From contig JBHEOO010000002.1 of the NCBI GenBank assembly GCA_046260765.1, positions 1 through 64,000 on the forward strand: a DNA stretch of 64,000 nt. Reading direction: 5' to 3'. The notes below the pieces were generated by a model, which saw only the letters and a program-made list of their open reading frames with translations, searched no databases and was not told where the DNA came from. The stretch is from Chromatocurvus sp046260765 (GTDB lineage Bacteria > Pseudomonadota > Gammaproteobacteria > Pseudomonadales > Halieaceae). Numbering within the stretch: position 1 is the stretch's first letter; each line of letters begins with the position of its first letter. Below are positions 8,786 to 17,121 of the stretch, piece by piece. Both the position numbers and the translations under genes were made by a program.

Positions 8786-9637
8786 TTATTTTTGGCTGTC
8801 ACGCCCCCACTCAGCCCACGACCCGTCGTAGACCGGCGCATCACGCCCCAGCGCGTGAGCCATGGCGAGGGACAATACGCAGGCAGAGATGCCGCTGCCG
8901 CAGGTGGTAATAACGGGGCGCTGCAGGTCGATTCCAGCCGCAAGAAACTGCGCTTTCAGGGCGTCGGGTGGCAGCAGCGTTTTCGTGTCCGCATCAAGTA
9001 CCTGCGCATACGGCAGGTTGAATGCCCCGGGCATATGCCCGGAGCGCAGCCCGGGGCGTGGCTCCGGCACATCGCCGCTGAAGCGCGGCGCTGAACGCGC
9101 GTCGAGTATTTGCTCATCACCACTGCCGATGGCATCGCTCACCTGCTGCAACGAACGCAGCAGTGCAGGATCCGGGGCACTGGCCGTGAAGTCACCGGTA
9201 CTCCGCACCGCCCCGCGCTCATCTGCAGAGCTGACGAGCCGACCACCCGCAGCGCGCCACGCGGGCAGGCCCCCGTCGAGAACAGAAACATATTGATGCC
9301 CGAAAACCCGCAGCATCCACCAGGCACGCGGGGCCGAGAACAGGCCGGCGCTGTCGTAAACGACAATGCGATCATCGCTGTTCATGCCCAGATCACGCAT
9401 GGCCGCCGTGAACTCATCAGGGGGCGGCAGCATGTGAGGCAAGTCGCTGTCAGCGTCGACCAGCGCATCAATCTCAAAAAACACCGCGCCGGGGATATGC
9501 GATTCATTGAACTCAGCACGGCAATCGCGATTGTCAGCGGGCAGATACCAGGAGGCATCCAGAATCAGCAGACCCGGCGAACCAATGTGCTCCCGCAGCC
9601 AGTTGATGCTGACGACAGGCGATAAATCGGGAGCCAT
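8786..9637 (-). CDS. sseA: 3-mercaptopyruvate/thiosulfate sulfurtransferase (two rhodanese domains)
   Basis: A 283-residue tandem rhodanese. The N-terminal inactive domain has LLILDASWYLP and ESHIPGAVFF; the C-terminal domain has QILDARSAPRF, HMPGAFNLPY and the catalytic loop CGSGISA, with the active Cys. A Gly-Ser-Gly loop after Cys fits mercaptopyruvate rather than thiosulfate preference, by family knowledge. It transfers sulfane sulfur to acceptors such as thiols or cyanide in the cytoplasm. It lies 6 nt downstream of the dynamin-like GTPase gene on the same strand and is probably co-transcribed. Confidence 0.9.
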   Translation of the reverse strand: MAPDLSPVVSINWLREHIGSPGLLILDASWYLPADNRDCRAEFNESHIPGAVFFEIDALVDADSDLPHMLPPPDEFTAAMRDLGMNSDDRIVVYDSAGLFSAPRAWWMLRVFGHQYVSVLDGGLPAWRAAGGRLVSSADERGAVRSTGDFTASAPDPALLRSLQQVSDAIGSGDEQILDARSAPRFSGDVPEPRPGLRSGHMPGAFNLPYAQVLDADTKTLLPPDALKAQFLAAGIDLQRPVITTCGSGISACVLSLAMAHALGRDAPVYDGSWAEWGRDSQK

Positions 9638-9643
9638 GCCCGC

Positions 9644-11083
9644 TTACCGTTTCTTCGACTCGACCCCCGAAGGCTGTGTGTACTGATCATTCAATGACTG
9701 CACCATCCCGTCGGTTTCACCGATCAGATTATCCAGCTTCTTCTTCACCCGCGCGGACCAGCCTGCGAGCTTGCCCGGCAGCAGTGGCGAAAAAACCGCG
9801 CCGAGCTGCGTCTCGAAGGCACGCACCAGCGGCTCCTGATCAGCGCCGAGGCTGTCGTCGCGCTGTAATCCGCGCAGCACGCTTTGTCCGGCGAGGCGGC
9901 GCAGGCGCGAATAGATAAACAGCACCAGAACGGCCACAGCGAGCCCCACAAGCAATTGTATTGTCGTGTCCAGCCCAGCCAGCGGCAGGAAGGTGAAGCC
10001 ATCCCAGTCGCCGCCCGTAATGGTCACGTACAGGAACAGGCCGATCGCCAGACCAAAGACGATGGCGTTGGTCCAAAGGTTACGGGACATCCACACATTC
10101 CGGGCCTCGATCAGCCGCGGAATCATTACATCGCGCAGGTGCTTGCAGCTGTGCTCCAGCATGCCGGTGACCCGGTAGGCCCGCTCGACATTAAGCTGCT
10201 CAATCCGTCGGCGAATTTCTCCAACGTCCTCGTCGCGCTTCGACTGCATGCGCTGGCGCTTCTGCTCGTCCTCTATGGGCACCGCAGCGCTCTCGGAGTA
10301 AGTGCGATAGAAACGTCCAGCGGTAAGACCGGACTGGGCCAGCGCCCGCTGCCAGGCCGCAACGACTTCCTCGGGGTTGTCCTCACGTGCGGTGTTATCG
10401 ATCTGGTTGAGGATGTAGAGAAACTTGTCACTGTCAGAGCGGTCGATGGTTTCCACCACCAGGTGCTTGAGCGTGTCCATCATGGCACCGGGCTCGGGGT
10501 GGCGGGCGTCAAAGAACACCAGCACCAGATCGGACAGCCCGATGATGTGATCCGTGATGAGCAGGGTGGACTTGCGCTGCTCATCGGCGTCGAAGCCGGG
10601 AGAGTCGATGAGTATCTTGCCGCGCAGGTCCTCCGAGCGACAGGTCTTGAGCTGCAGGAAGGAATCCACACGCTTGCCCTCGCCCTGTGAGGCCAGTTCA
10701 ACCTGCTCACTGATCTGATAGAACGGAAACCGCGGATCAGCGTCCAGCGCCAGACCCGGCAACTGGCGAGGCTGATCGCTATCCCCGTAACAGATCACGG
10801 TGAACTTGTCGTCAATCGCCTGGTTGCCGGTGCGTTGAAGATTTATGCCCAGATACTCGTTGAGGAACGTGGACTTGCCGGCAGAGAACGTTCCCAGCAC
10901 CGCCACGACCGGCCACCAGGAGATCTGGGTGGCGTAGGAATCATCATGGCCGATAAAGCCGATACGGCGAGCGATTGCGTCCAGCTCCTGGAAATACTTC
11001 ACCGCCTGGGAGAGCGCGGGATTCTCCTGCTGCAGGTGGTGCTTCAGGCGCTTGATGCGCTCTTCGGTTGCTGTCGTTGCCAA
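9644..11083 (-). CDS. Dynamin-family GTPase with C-terminal membrane segments
   Basis: A 479-residue large GTPase. It has a P-loop GTFSAGKST (residues ~64-72), DSPGFDAD (G3), and NQID (G4) within a dynamin/EHD-like G domain, then a charged helical region (KRQRMQSKRDEDVGEIRRRIEQL). Two hydrophobic segments follow (NAIVFGLAIGLFLYVTI and IQLLVGLAVAVLVLFIY), then a soluble tail. This fits a bacterial membrane-anchored dynamin-like protein that might act in membrane stress response or remodelling, but no specific function is established. The neighbour downstream is sseA, 6 nt away. Confidence 0.78.
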   Translation of the reverse strand: MATTATEERIKRLKHHLQQENPALSQAVKYFQELDAIARRIGFIGHDDSYATQISWWPVVAVLGTFSAGKSTFLNEYLGINLQRTGNQAIDDKFTVICYGDSDQPRQLPGLALDADPRFPFYQISEQVELASQGEGKRVDSFLQLKTCRSEDLRGKILIDSPGFDADEQRKSTLLITDHIIGLSDLVLVFFDARHPEPGAMMDTLKHLVVETIDRSDSDKFLYILNQIDNTAREDNPEEVVAAWQRALAQSGLTAGRFYRTYSESAAVPIEDEQKRQRMQSKRDEDVGEIRRRIEQLNVERAYRVTGMLEHSCKHLRDVMIPRLIEARNVWMSRNLWTNAIVFGLAIGLFLYVTITGGDWDGFTFLPLAGLDTTIQLLVGLAVAVLVLFIYSRLRRLAGQSVLRGLQRDDSLGADQEPLVRAFETQLGAVFSPLLPGKLAGWSARVKKKLDNLIGETDGMVQSLNDQYTQPSGVESKKR

Positions 11084-11202
11084 GGGGATTTCCTCACATG
11101 ACTGAAAGCTGTGAGGATGTCACCAGTGTGGCGCTTATGTCTACCTGTTGCCTAACCTTGTGGACATAAACATTATGCTGGATCAATAAAAGGACACCAA
11201 TC

Positions 11203-11709
11203 ATGCAGCCTCACCCACAGATTAACATTCGGCCCGCAACGGCAGACGATATCGACATCATCCTGCACTTCATCCGTGAACTGGCAGACTATGAACGCGC
11301 ACTCGATGCCGTGGAGGCAACGCCCGAGCGACTGCGCGCCACGCTTTTCTGCAATCGCCCCCGGGTGCACTGCAGCATCGCCGAGCTGGCTGGAGAGCCC
11401 GCGGGATTCGCCGTGTGGTTTTTCAATTATTCCACCTGGCTCGGCCTGCATGGGCTGTTTCTCGAGGATCTTTACGTGACTGATGCCATGCGCGGTCAGG
11501 GCCTGGGCAAAGCCCTGCTCCAGCACCTGGCGAAGCTCGCAGTGGCCAGTGGCTGTGGCCGTTTCGAGTGGAACGTGCTCGACTGGAATCGCCCGGCCAT
11601 TGATTTTTACGAATCCTTTGGCGCAGTGCCCCAGAGTGAGTGGGTAGGGTATCGCCTCAGCGGTGAGGCACTCCGTGCGTTTGCGGGCTCAGGTCCCGAT
11701 GGGGCCTGA
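11203..11709 (+). CDS. GNAT family N-acetyltransferase (SSAT-like)
   Basis: A 168-residue GNAT enzyme. It opens INIRPATADDIDIILHFI and has the acetyl-CoA signature VTDAMRGQGLGKALLQHL (R/Q-x-x-G-x-G/A). Residues such as DYERALDAVEATPERL, WLGLHGLFLEDLYV and FEWNVLDWNRPAIDFYESFGA resemble spermidine/spermine or thialysine acetyltransferases (SAT2-type). A small-molecule amine substrate is therefore likely, not proven. AAAGGA lies upstream of the ATG. The 3' end overlaps the convergent mnmH gene by 21 nt. Confidence 0.85.
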   Translation: MQPHPQINIRPATADDIDIILHFIRELADYERALDAVEATPERLRATLFCNRPRVHCSIAELAGEPAGFAVWFFNYSTWLGLHGLFLEDLYVTDAMRGQGLGKALLQHLAKLAVASGCGRFEWNVLDWNRPAIDFYESFGAVPQSEWVGYRLSGEALRAFAGSGPDGA

Positions 11710-12783
11710 CCCCGCGAGAATCACCTGCTCACGATCACCCACCATCAGGCGCTTACCTGAGCGCTGGCGCATCTGGTAGTCATACATCGGGTCGTAATAA
11801 TCGCGCAGCAGGAGTCTGATCCACTCGCGATGGCCATGGAGCGCCCCATTGGCTTCCTGGGCGTCGAAAGCGGCACTCATCAGCGAGCTGACCGCCTGAT
11901 AACGATCGCCGCCGAGTCGCTTTCGCGTGCGCGCCAGATCCGCCTGCAGGCGCTCACGATGATGTCGTGGGCCGGCATTGCCAAACGCGTCACGATACCG
12001 CTGGCCCAGATCAACAACATAGTCCTCAAGCACCACCGTCACCCGCTCCTCAAGGGGAATGTCCAGTTCCAGCAGAGGCGCATCCTGCATTCGGTCGCGC
12101 AGTGACTGCGGCAGGGCCAGACGCCCGATCAGCTTACCCTCGTCTTCCAGGACCACAAGTTTGTCGTCCCCGGCCAGGCGCTTTATCAAAGCAATGGCCA
12201 GGCGGTTCTCAAAGTCGATCTGGGCAGGCTGGGGCGACAGCAGCGCGCCAAAGGTGGAGCCCCTGTGGTTTGCCAGGCCCTCGAGATCAACGGATCGCGA
12301 CAGCGCCTGGATGACACGGGTCTTGCCGCTGCCGGTTCTGCCGGACACCAGGACAATGCGCGCAGCGGCAATGCCGTGCTCCAACTCTGCGAGCAGGTAC
12401 TGACGCATGGCCTTGTAACCACCGGTTATGCGGGGATAGTGAACGCCCACTTCTGCCAACCACTGCTGGACGATCTGCGAGCGCAGACCGCCGCGGAAGC
12501 AGTACAGATAGCCCTCGGGATTGTCCTGCGCAAACGCTATCCACGCGGCCAGCCGCTGCGCCTTCACGCTGCCCTGCACCAGCGAGTGGCCCAGGGCAAT
12601 CGCCGCCGCCTGCCCCTCCTGCTTGTAGCAGGTGCCGACGCGGGCGCGCTCGTCGTCCGTCATCAGCGGCAGGCTGACCGCAGCGGGAAAGGCACCCCGG
12701 GCAAACTCGGTGGGCGCCCGCGTGTCCATCAGTGGCAGATCACGAAGAAAAAGCTGCCGATAGTCGTCGGTATCCGGGCGCAT
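11689..12783 (-). CDS. mnmH: tRNA 2-selenouridine synthase (MnmH/SelU)
   Basis: This 364-residue protein replaces sulfur in 2-thiouridine at tRNA wobble position 34 with selenium, through a geranylated intermediate. It has an N-terminal rhodanese domain with YLYCFRGGLRS (catalytic Cys about 95) and a C-terminal P-loop domain with SGRTGSGKT. Length equals the E. coli protein. ATG 12783 was chosen; an upstream in-frame TTG would overlap rdgC, while this ATG has AAGG at suitable spacing. The gene follows rdgC with a 16-nt gap. Selenophosphate synthetase (selD), which it needs for selenation, is not in this window. Confidence 0.92.
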   Translation of the reverse strand: MRPDTDDYRQLFLRDLPLMDTRAPTEFARGAFPAAVSLPLMTDDERARVGTCYKQEGQAAAIALGHSLVQGSVKAQRLAAWIAFAQDNPEGYLYCFRGGLRSQIVQQWLAEVGVHYPRITGGYKAMRQYLLAELEHGIAAARIVLVSGRTGSGKTRVIQALSRSVDLEGLANHRGSTFGALLSPQPAQIDFENRLAIALIKRLAGDDKLVVLEDEGKLIGRLALPQSLRDRMQDAPLLELDIPLEERVTVVLEDYVVDLGQRYRDAFGNAGPRHHRERLQADLARTRKRLGGDRYQAVSSLMSAAFDAQEANGALHGHREWIRLLLRDYYDPMYDYQMRQRSGKRLMVGDREQVILAGSGPIGT

Positions 12784-12799
12784 CGATATCAGCCTTGCC

Positions 12800-13708
12800 T
12801 CATCCCTCGGCAACGCCGCCGAAGACGCGCATGACCTCGGCGTACAGGTCGCCGATGGCCTCGGACATCAGCACAAAGTCCGCATCGAGACGCGCAAGCA
12901 CATCGTCATCCGGCAGGTCATCGTTTTCCTTGATCAGCTCATCGGCAAATCGCAGCCGGCGCAGACACAGGTCTTCCGCCAGCACGAAGGACACCCGCTC
13001 GTCCCAGTCCAGGGCAATTTTGACGACCTGCCGGCCCGCCTGCAGGTGGCTCTCCACCTCCTCGCTGAACAGGTCGACGCCGCGCACGCGCACCACGCCA
13101 CCGTCATCAGCGGGTTCGCGCAGTTCGCATTCACCGGCGGCGGTAAAGGCATCCGGCAGATTGTTATGCACCAGCCAGTGCGTCATTGTGGCAAGGGGGG
13201 CATCATTGACCTGCGGCAGCAACACCGGGAAGGTGCCGATGGACTCGCGCAGCAGATTCAGCAGTTCCTCGGCGCGAGCGGCACTGGACGCGTCCACCAT
13301 TACCCATCCGGTAGCGGGATCGATATAGGCATGCAGATGGGTGGTGCGGGAAAACGCCCGCGGCAGGCAATCCTGAATGATCTCGTCCTTCAGCGTCAGG
13401 CGCTCCTTCCGGTAGACCTTGCGACCCTGCGCAGATTCGATCGCCTCGATACGCTCTTCGAGATGCTCACGCACCACCGTCGATGGCAGCAGTTTTTCTT
13501 CCCGACGCAGGCGAATGAGCAGACGCCCGCTGGCGCTGTGCACCAGCGGCGCGCCGTCGTCACCCAGGGGGGCGGCCCAGCCGATAGACAGGGCCTGCGA
13601 CGGCGCACAGGGCGCAAAGGTGTGGGCCGACAGCTGTTCATCGAGCCGCTCTGCAGCGAGGGTAAAAGGTTGCGTCAGACGGTAGGCGCGAAGGTTCTTG
13701 AACCACAT
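12800..13708 (-). CDS. rdgC: Recombination-associated protein RdgC
   Basis: A 302-residue ring-shaped dimeric DNA-binding protein that modulates RecA filament formation. The start MWFKNLRAYRLT is the conserved family N-terminus, supported by AGGAG 9 nt upstream, so the longer in-frame extension was discarded. Other family features visible are GWAAPLG, LLIRLRREEKLLPSTVV, YRKERLTLKDEII and ATMTHWL. Downstream is mnmH in the same direction; upstream, divergently, is the cyclase-PilZ gene. Confidence 0.92.
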   Translation of the reverse strand: MWFKNLRAYRLTQPFTLAAERLDEQLSAHTFAPCAPSQALSIGWAAPLGDDGAPLVHSASGRLLIRLRREEKLLPSTVVREHLEERIEAIESAQGRKVYRKERLTLKDEIIQDCLPRAFSRTTHLHAYIDPATGWVMVDASSAARAEELLNLLRESIGTFPVLLPQVNDAPLATMTHWLVHNNLPDAFTAAGECELREPADDGGVVRVRGVDLFSEEVESHLQAGRQVVKIALDWDERVSFVLAEDLCLRRLRFADELIKENDDLPDDDVLARLDADFVLMSEAIGDLYAEVMRVFGGVAEG

Positions 13709-13827
13709 GAAAAACGACTCCTGGAAAATTCCGGCATTGTACCGGACGGGGTGTGCCGCTACGATGTGAATCATGCATCTGACCGCGACGTTCGCTGCGG
13801 CACAGCCAGGGATGGTGATAACGACAC

Positions 13828-14913
13828 ATGGACAACGCCGACTACAGTGCGCGCGTCGACGCTTTTATGACCGGCATCTCCCGTCGTATCGGCAGCTCTG
13901 CGGCAGAGCAGGAGCGCGCGGCCATTATCCAGCTTGCCTACGATATGCTCGACCCGTCGCCACCGGTGGCGGAGCCTTCATCTCGCCTGTTAACCGTGCT
14001 GATAGTGGATCTTCGCGGATTTTCTGTCCTCGCAGATACCTGTGAACCCGCCTTCCTGCTGGCGGTGCTCAAACCTTTTTTCGAGCGCATGACAGAGCTG
14101 GTTCACCAGCACGGCGGCTTTGTCGACAAGTTTCTGGGAGACGGCGTGATGGCGCTGTTCGGCGCGCCCGAGCCTCAGGAGGACCACCTGCTCAAAGCGC
14201 TGGCATGTGCCGCGCGCATGCAACAGGCCATGCTCGACCTGAACGCCGGCAATATCGCGAACCGGATGCCGGAAATTCACGCCGGCATCGGCATCAACAC
14301 CGGCGAAGTCATGGTCGGGAGCTTCGGCCCACAGCAGCACAGCGAATACACCGCCATCGGCGACGAAGTGAATTTTGCCGCGAGAGTAGAGTCATTCAGT
14401 CTGCGCGGCCAGGTCCTGCTCAGTGAGAGCAGCTATCGCGCGGCGCGCGGCTGCATCGAGACCGGGGCCATCCGGCAGTTGCGCGTGAAAGGGCGAAGCG
14501 GGCCGGTGACCCTGTATGAAATGACGGCGGTAACCGCCCCCCGAAGAATAATCGTGCCGCAAGTGGAAATGCGGGCCTCACCCAGGGTGCCTGTGCAGCT
14601 GCCGCTGCGCTTCTATTGCGTGCACGACAAGCAGGTTATCGACGAGCCCCACCGCGGCAGCATCATGAACCTCGGCTACGATGGCATGCTGACCCGACTG
14701 CCGCTGGATCTTCCTTCCCTGAGCGAGATCAGTTTCACCGTCAACCCCGACCTTGCTTCCGACGGCGCCAGCGACCTGTACGCGAGGGCCCTGCACTCAC
14801 ACCGCGATGACGATGCCTTCCAGACCGCCTTTGCCTTCACCAGTGCAGGCACCCCGGGGCACGAGGCAGTGCGCAGCTATGTTGACCGGCTGCTCTGGGG
14901 CGCAACGGGCTGA
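13828..14913 (+). CDS. Class III adenylate/guanylate cyclase fused to a PilZ domain
   Basis: A 361-residue soluble protein. Residues ~50-235 are a class III cyclase catalytic domain: LIVDLRGFS (metal Asp61), VDKFLGDGVMALFG (Lys101, metal Asp105), EYTAIGDEVNFAARVES (Thr175, Asn182, Arg186). Both metal Asp and the transition-state Asn/Arg pair are present, so it should be active; Lys/Thr suggests ATP as substrate. Residues ~245-355 are a PilZ domain with RASPR (RxxxR, 249-253) and NLGYDG (281-286), close to the canonical D/NxSxxG but with Gly for Ser. The architecture implies cyclase output gated by c-di-GMP (inference). No membrane or receiver domain is present. Confidence 0.87.
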   Translation: MDNADYSARVDAFMTGISRRIGSSAAEQERAAIIQLAYDMLDPSPPVAEPSSRLLTVLIVDLRGFSVLADTCEPAFLLAVLKPFFERMTELVHQHGGFVDKFLGDGVMALFGAPEPQEDHLLKALACAARMQQAMLDLNAGNIANRMPEIHAGIGINTGEVMVGSFGPQQHSEYTAIGDEVNFAARVESFSLRGQVLLSESSYRAARGCIETGAIRQLRVKGRSGPVTLYEMTAVTAPRRIIVPQVEMRASPRVPVQLPLRFYCVHDKQVIDEPHRGSIMNLGYDGMLTRLPLDLPSLSEISFTVNPDLASDGASDLYARALHSHRDDDAFQTAFAFTSAGTPGHEAVRSYVDRLLWGATG

Positions 14914-14915
14914 AA

Positions 14916-14949
14916 CGGTGCGGGGGCATCAGTACTTGCGCCCGCACCG
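14916..14949 (+). terminator. Hairpin after the cyclase gene
   Basis: CGGTGCGGG (14916-14924) pairs perfectly with CCCGCACCG (14941-14949) just after the cyclase stop codon. No T-tract follows, so it is a putative transcript end or stabilising hairpin between the cyclase and glyoxalase genes. Confidence 0.45.
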
Positions 14950-14993
14950 CGCGAGGCCTACCGTTACAGGGTGCCCTCGATAACGGAGACACC

Positions 14994-15434
14994 ATGAAAT
15001 ACCTGCACACAATGGTCCGGGCCAGCAATCTCGATGACAGCCTGGACTTCTACTGCAATAAACTCGGCCTGGTGGAGGTCAACCGCCACGAGAGCGAGAA
15101 AGGCCGCTTTACCCTGGTCTATCTGGCGGCGCCGGGAGACGCCGAGCAGGCACGCGCGGGTAGCAGCCCGCTGCTGGAAATCACCTGGAACTGGGACCCA
15201 CAAGACTACGACGGTGGTCGCAACTTCGGCCACCTGGCCTACCGTGTCGATGACATTTACGCTCTTTGCCAGTCGCTCATGGACGCTGGCGTCACCATCA
15301 ATCGTCCACCGCGGGACGGCCATATGGCATTTATTCGTTCGCCCGACGGTATTTCCGTCGAGTTGCTGCAGGCCGGCGACAGGCTGAAGCCCCGGGAACC
15401 CTGGGCGAGCATGTCCAACACCGGCACGTGGTAG
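14994..15434 (+). CDS. gloA: Lactoylglutathione lyase (glyoxalase I)
   Basis: A 146-residue single-domain glyoxalase I, which converts the methylglyoxal-glutathione hemithioacetal to S-lactoylglutathione. The start MKYLHTMVRASNLDDSLDFY carries metal His5; LLEITWNW supplies a Glu; NFGHLAYRVDDIY a His; and PDGISVELLQ the final Glu. All four metal ligands are present. GGAG precedes the ATG by 7 nt. The next gene (DUF1232) begins 23 nt downstream, so the two are likely co-transcribed. Confidence 0.93.
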   Translation: MKYLHTMVRASNLDDSLDFYCNKLGLVEVNRHESEKGRFTLVYLAAPGDAEQARAGSSPLLEITWNWDPQDYDGGRNFGHLAYRVDDIYALCQSLMDAGVTINRPPRDGHMAFIRSPDGISVELLQAGDRLKPREPWASMSNTGTW

Positions 15435-15457
15435 CTGACATTTTGGAGTACACAAGC

Positions 15458-15880
15458 ATGTCCATAGAGTCGCAGCAAACACCAATGTCGTTGCCTGTGC
15501 CCATAAGAGAAGATTCGTCCTATGCCGACGCCTATTCGGAGGAGCGGCTGCGCGACAAGCTGTCGCGGCATGCGCTTAGCGCAGGGCGCGACGCGGTGGA
15601 AAAAGCCCTGCTGCTATATTATGCGCTGCAGCGCAAAGAGACGCCTGCCTGGGCCAAGGCGACAATAATTGGTGCATTGGGCTATTTCATTACCCCGATC
15701 GACGCGATTGTCGACATCACACCCGGTCTCGGTTATGTGGACGACCTCGGTGTTCTGGCATTCGCCCTGGTCACGGTCAGCGCCAGCGTCGACGACGCCG
15801 TGCGGCAGCGCGCTGCAGCGAAGTTGCGGGTATGGTTCGGCGATACAGAGAGCCCGCAAGCGGAGAAAGCACGCGAGTGA
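15458..15880 (+). CDS. DUF1232 (YkvA-type) protein
   Basis: A 140-residue protein with the DUF1232 core KATIIGALGYFITPIDAIVDITPGLGYVDDLGVL, which is partly hydrophobic and contains the signature Y/FxxxPxDxxPD-like motif (here FITPIDAIVD). The N-terminal ~60 residues are charged and helical. Function of the family is unknown. GGAG lies 9 nt before ATG 15458. The stop codon overlaps the GTG start of the flavoprotein gene (GTGA), implying translational coupling. Confidence 0.8.
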   Translation: MSIESQQTPMSLPVPIREDSSYADAYSEERLRDKLSRHALSAGRDAVEKALLLYYALQRKETPAWAKATIIGALGYFITPIDAIVDITPGLGYVDDLGVLAFALVTVSASVDDAVRQRAAAKLRVWFGDTESPQAEKARE

Positions 15881-17100
15881 AAAAGCAGCGCGCACGGATA
15901 GCGATAGTCGGCGCTAACTTCGCTGGCATCGCAGCAGCGAGGCGCCTGTCGCCACGGCACGATGTCATCCTGCTCGACCCGAAGCCGGCGTTCGAGTTCC
16001 TGCCCAATATCCACGAGCTTGTCTCCGGCGTGAAGGCACCACGGCACCTGCAGCTGTCGCGGGAAACACTGATCGATCGCGTCGGCCACCAGCTGCGGCG
16101 CGAGCAGGTCAAAAGGCTGCATGCTTCCATAGGGCAGCTTGAGCTCATGAATGGCGAAAGACTCGCTTATGACGCCTGCGTAGTCGCCTGTGGCGGCGTC
16201 AATACGGACTTCGGCATACCGGGCGTGCGCGAGCACACGCTGCCCTTCAAAAGTGTGGAGGAATGCGCAGCCATCGGCGATCAACTGGCCGTGCTGGCCG
16301 CGCGCGAGCAGCCGACCAGCGTCGTGATCATCGGTGGCAGCTTCGAGGGAGTCGAATGTCTCGGCGAGATTCTGCGCCGCTACCGACACGTCGAATCTCT
16401 AAACATTCATCTGGTCGAAGCCACTGCACGGCTTATGCCCCAGTCACCGCCGGGCATTGATGCCGCCGTTCGCGGACACTGCGCCGGCCTGCCGGTCACC
16501 CTGCACTGCGGGGTGCCGGTGACCCGCGTCAGCAAGACCCGTGTGACGCTGGCAGATGGCACACGCCTGCGCAGCGACCTGACCCTGTGGACGGCAGGCG
16601 CAGCACCTGCACCCCTGCTCTTCGACTCCCAGCTGGCGCCGGACAAACGCTCATGGGCACCGGTGAATGACTGTTTGCAGAGTATCTCGGCACCGAACGT
16701 ATTCATTGCCGGTGATGCTGCCGGGATGCCCCGAGCCCTGTGGAAGCAGGCCTATAACGCCCAGGCCATGGGCGCTTGCGCAGCGGACAATATTGAACGG
16801 TGGTTAATGGACCGCCCCCTGCAACCCCTGCGTGCGACGCCAGAGGTCAGGGTAACGGCTTTCGGCGACATCGACACATTCCTGGAGGTAGGGGAGACAG
16901 TGTTCGCCGGCCCGGCCCTTGCGGCGCTGAAAGAAACGATTTTTCAGCTGCAGATGGTCTATCAGGACAACCCACTGCGCAGCGCCGGTTTCCTGCGTGG
17001 ACAGCGGCGTTATCTCGACGCGCTGGCCCACCTGGGCCTTCCGGCACTGATACAGTCGGGCTATCTGCTGCGACGAGGTGTGCGCCGCTTACCGGGTTGA
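15877..17100 (+). CDS. NAD(P)/FAD-dependent oxidoreductase, NDH-2-like
   Basis: A two-dinucleotide-binding-domain flavoprotein of 407 residues. The FAD site is ARIAIVGANFAGIAAARRL, the NAD(P)H site VVIIGGSFEGVECLGEIL, and the flavin-contact motif NVFIAGDAAGM near residue 290. Both Rossmann loops depart from GxGxxG at the third position (Asn or Ser). The general order fits type II NADH dehydrogenases and sulfide:quinone reductase relatives. The C-terminus lacks an obvious transmembrane helix, with only a moderately hydrophobic end. GTG 15877 overlaps the preceding stop; reading from 15832 would intrude on DUF1232. Electron acceptor is unknown. Confidence 0.78.
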   Translation: MKKQRARIAIVGANFAGIAAARRLSPRHDVILLDPKPAFEFLPNIHELVSGVKAPRHLQLSRETLIDRVGHQLRREQVKRLHASIGQLELMNGERLAYDACVVACGGVNTDFGIPGVREHTLPFKSVEECAAIGDQLAVLAAREQPTSVVIIGGSFEGVECLGEILRRYRHVESLNIHLVEATARLMPQSPPGIDAAVRGHCAGLPVTLHCGVPVTRVSKTRVTLADGTRLRSDLTLWTAGAAPAPLLFDSQLAPDKRSWAPVNDCLQSISAPNVFIAGDAAGMPRALWKQAYNAQAMGACAADNIERWLMDRPLQPLRATPEVRVTAFGDIDTFLEVGETVFAGPALAALKETIFQLQMVYQDNPLRSAGFLRGQRRYLDALAHLGLPALIQSGYLLRRGVRRLPG

Positions 17101-17121
17101 GTGTCAGTATCTGCAGCAAAC

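Noticed and set aside
12783..12813. TTG start extending mnmH into rdgC
   Set aside because: It would overlap rdgC by 14 nt and lengthen the protein beyond the usual 364 residues, while ATG 12783 fits both spacing and length.
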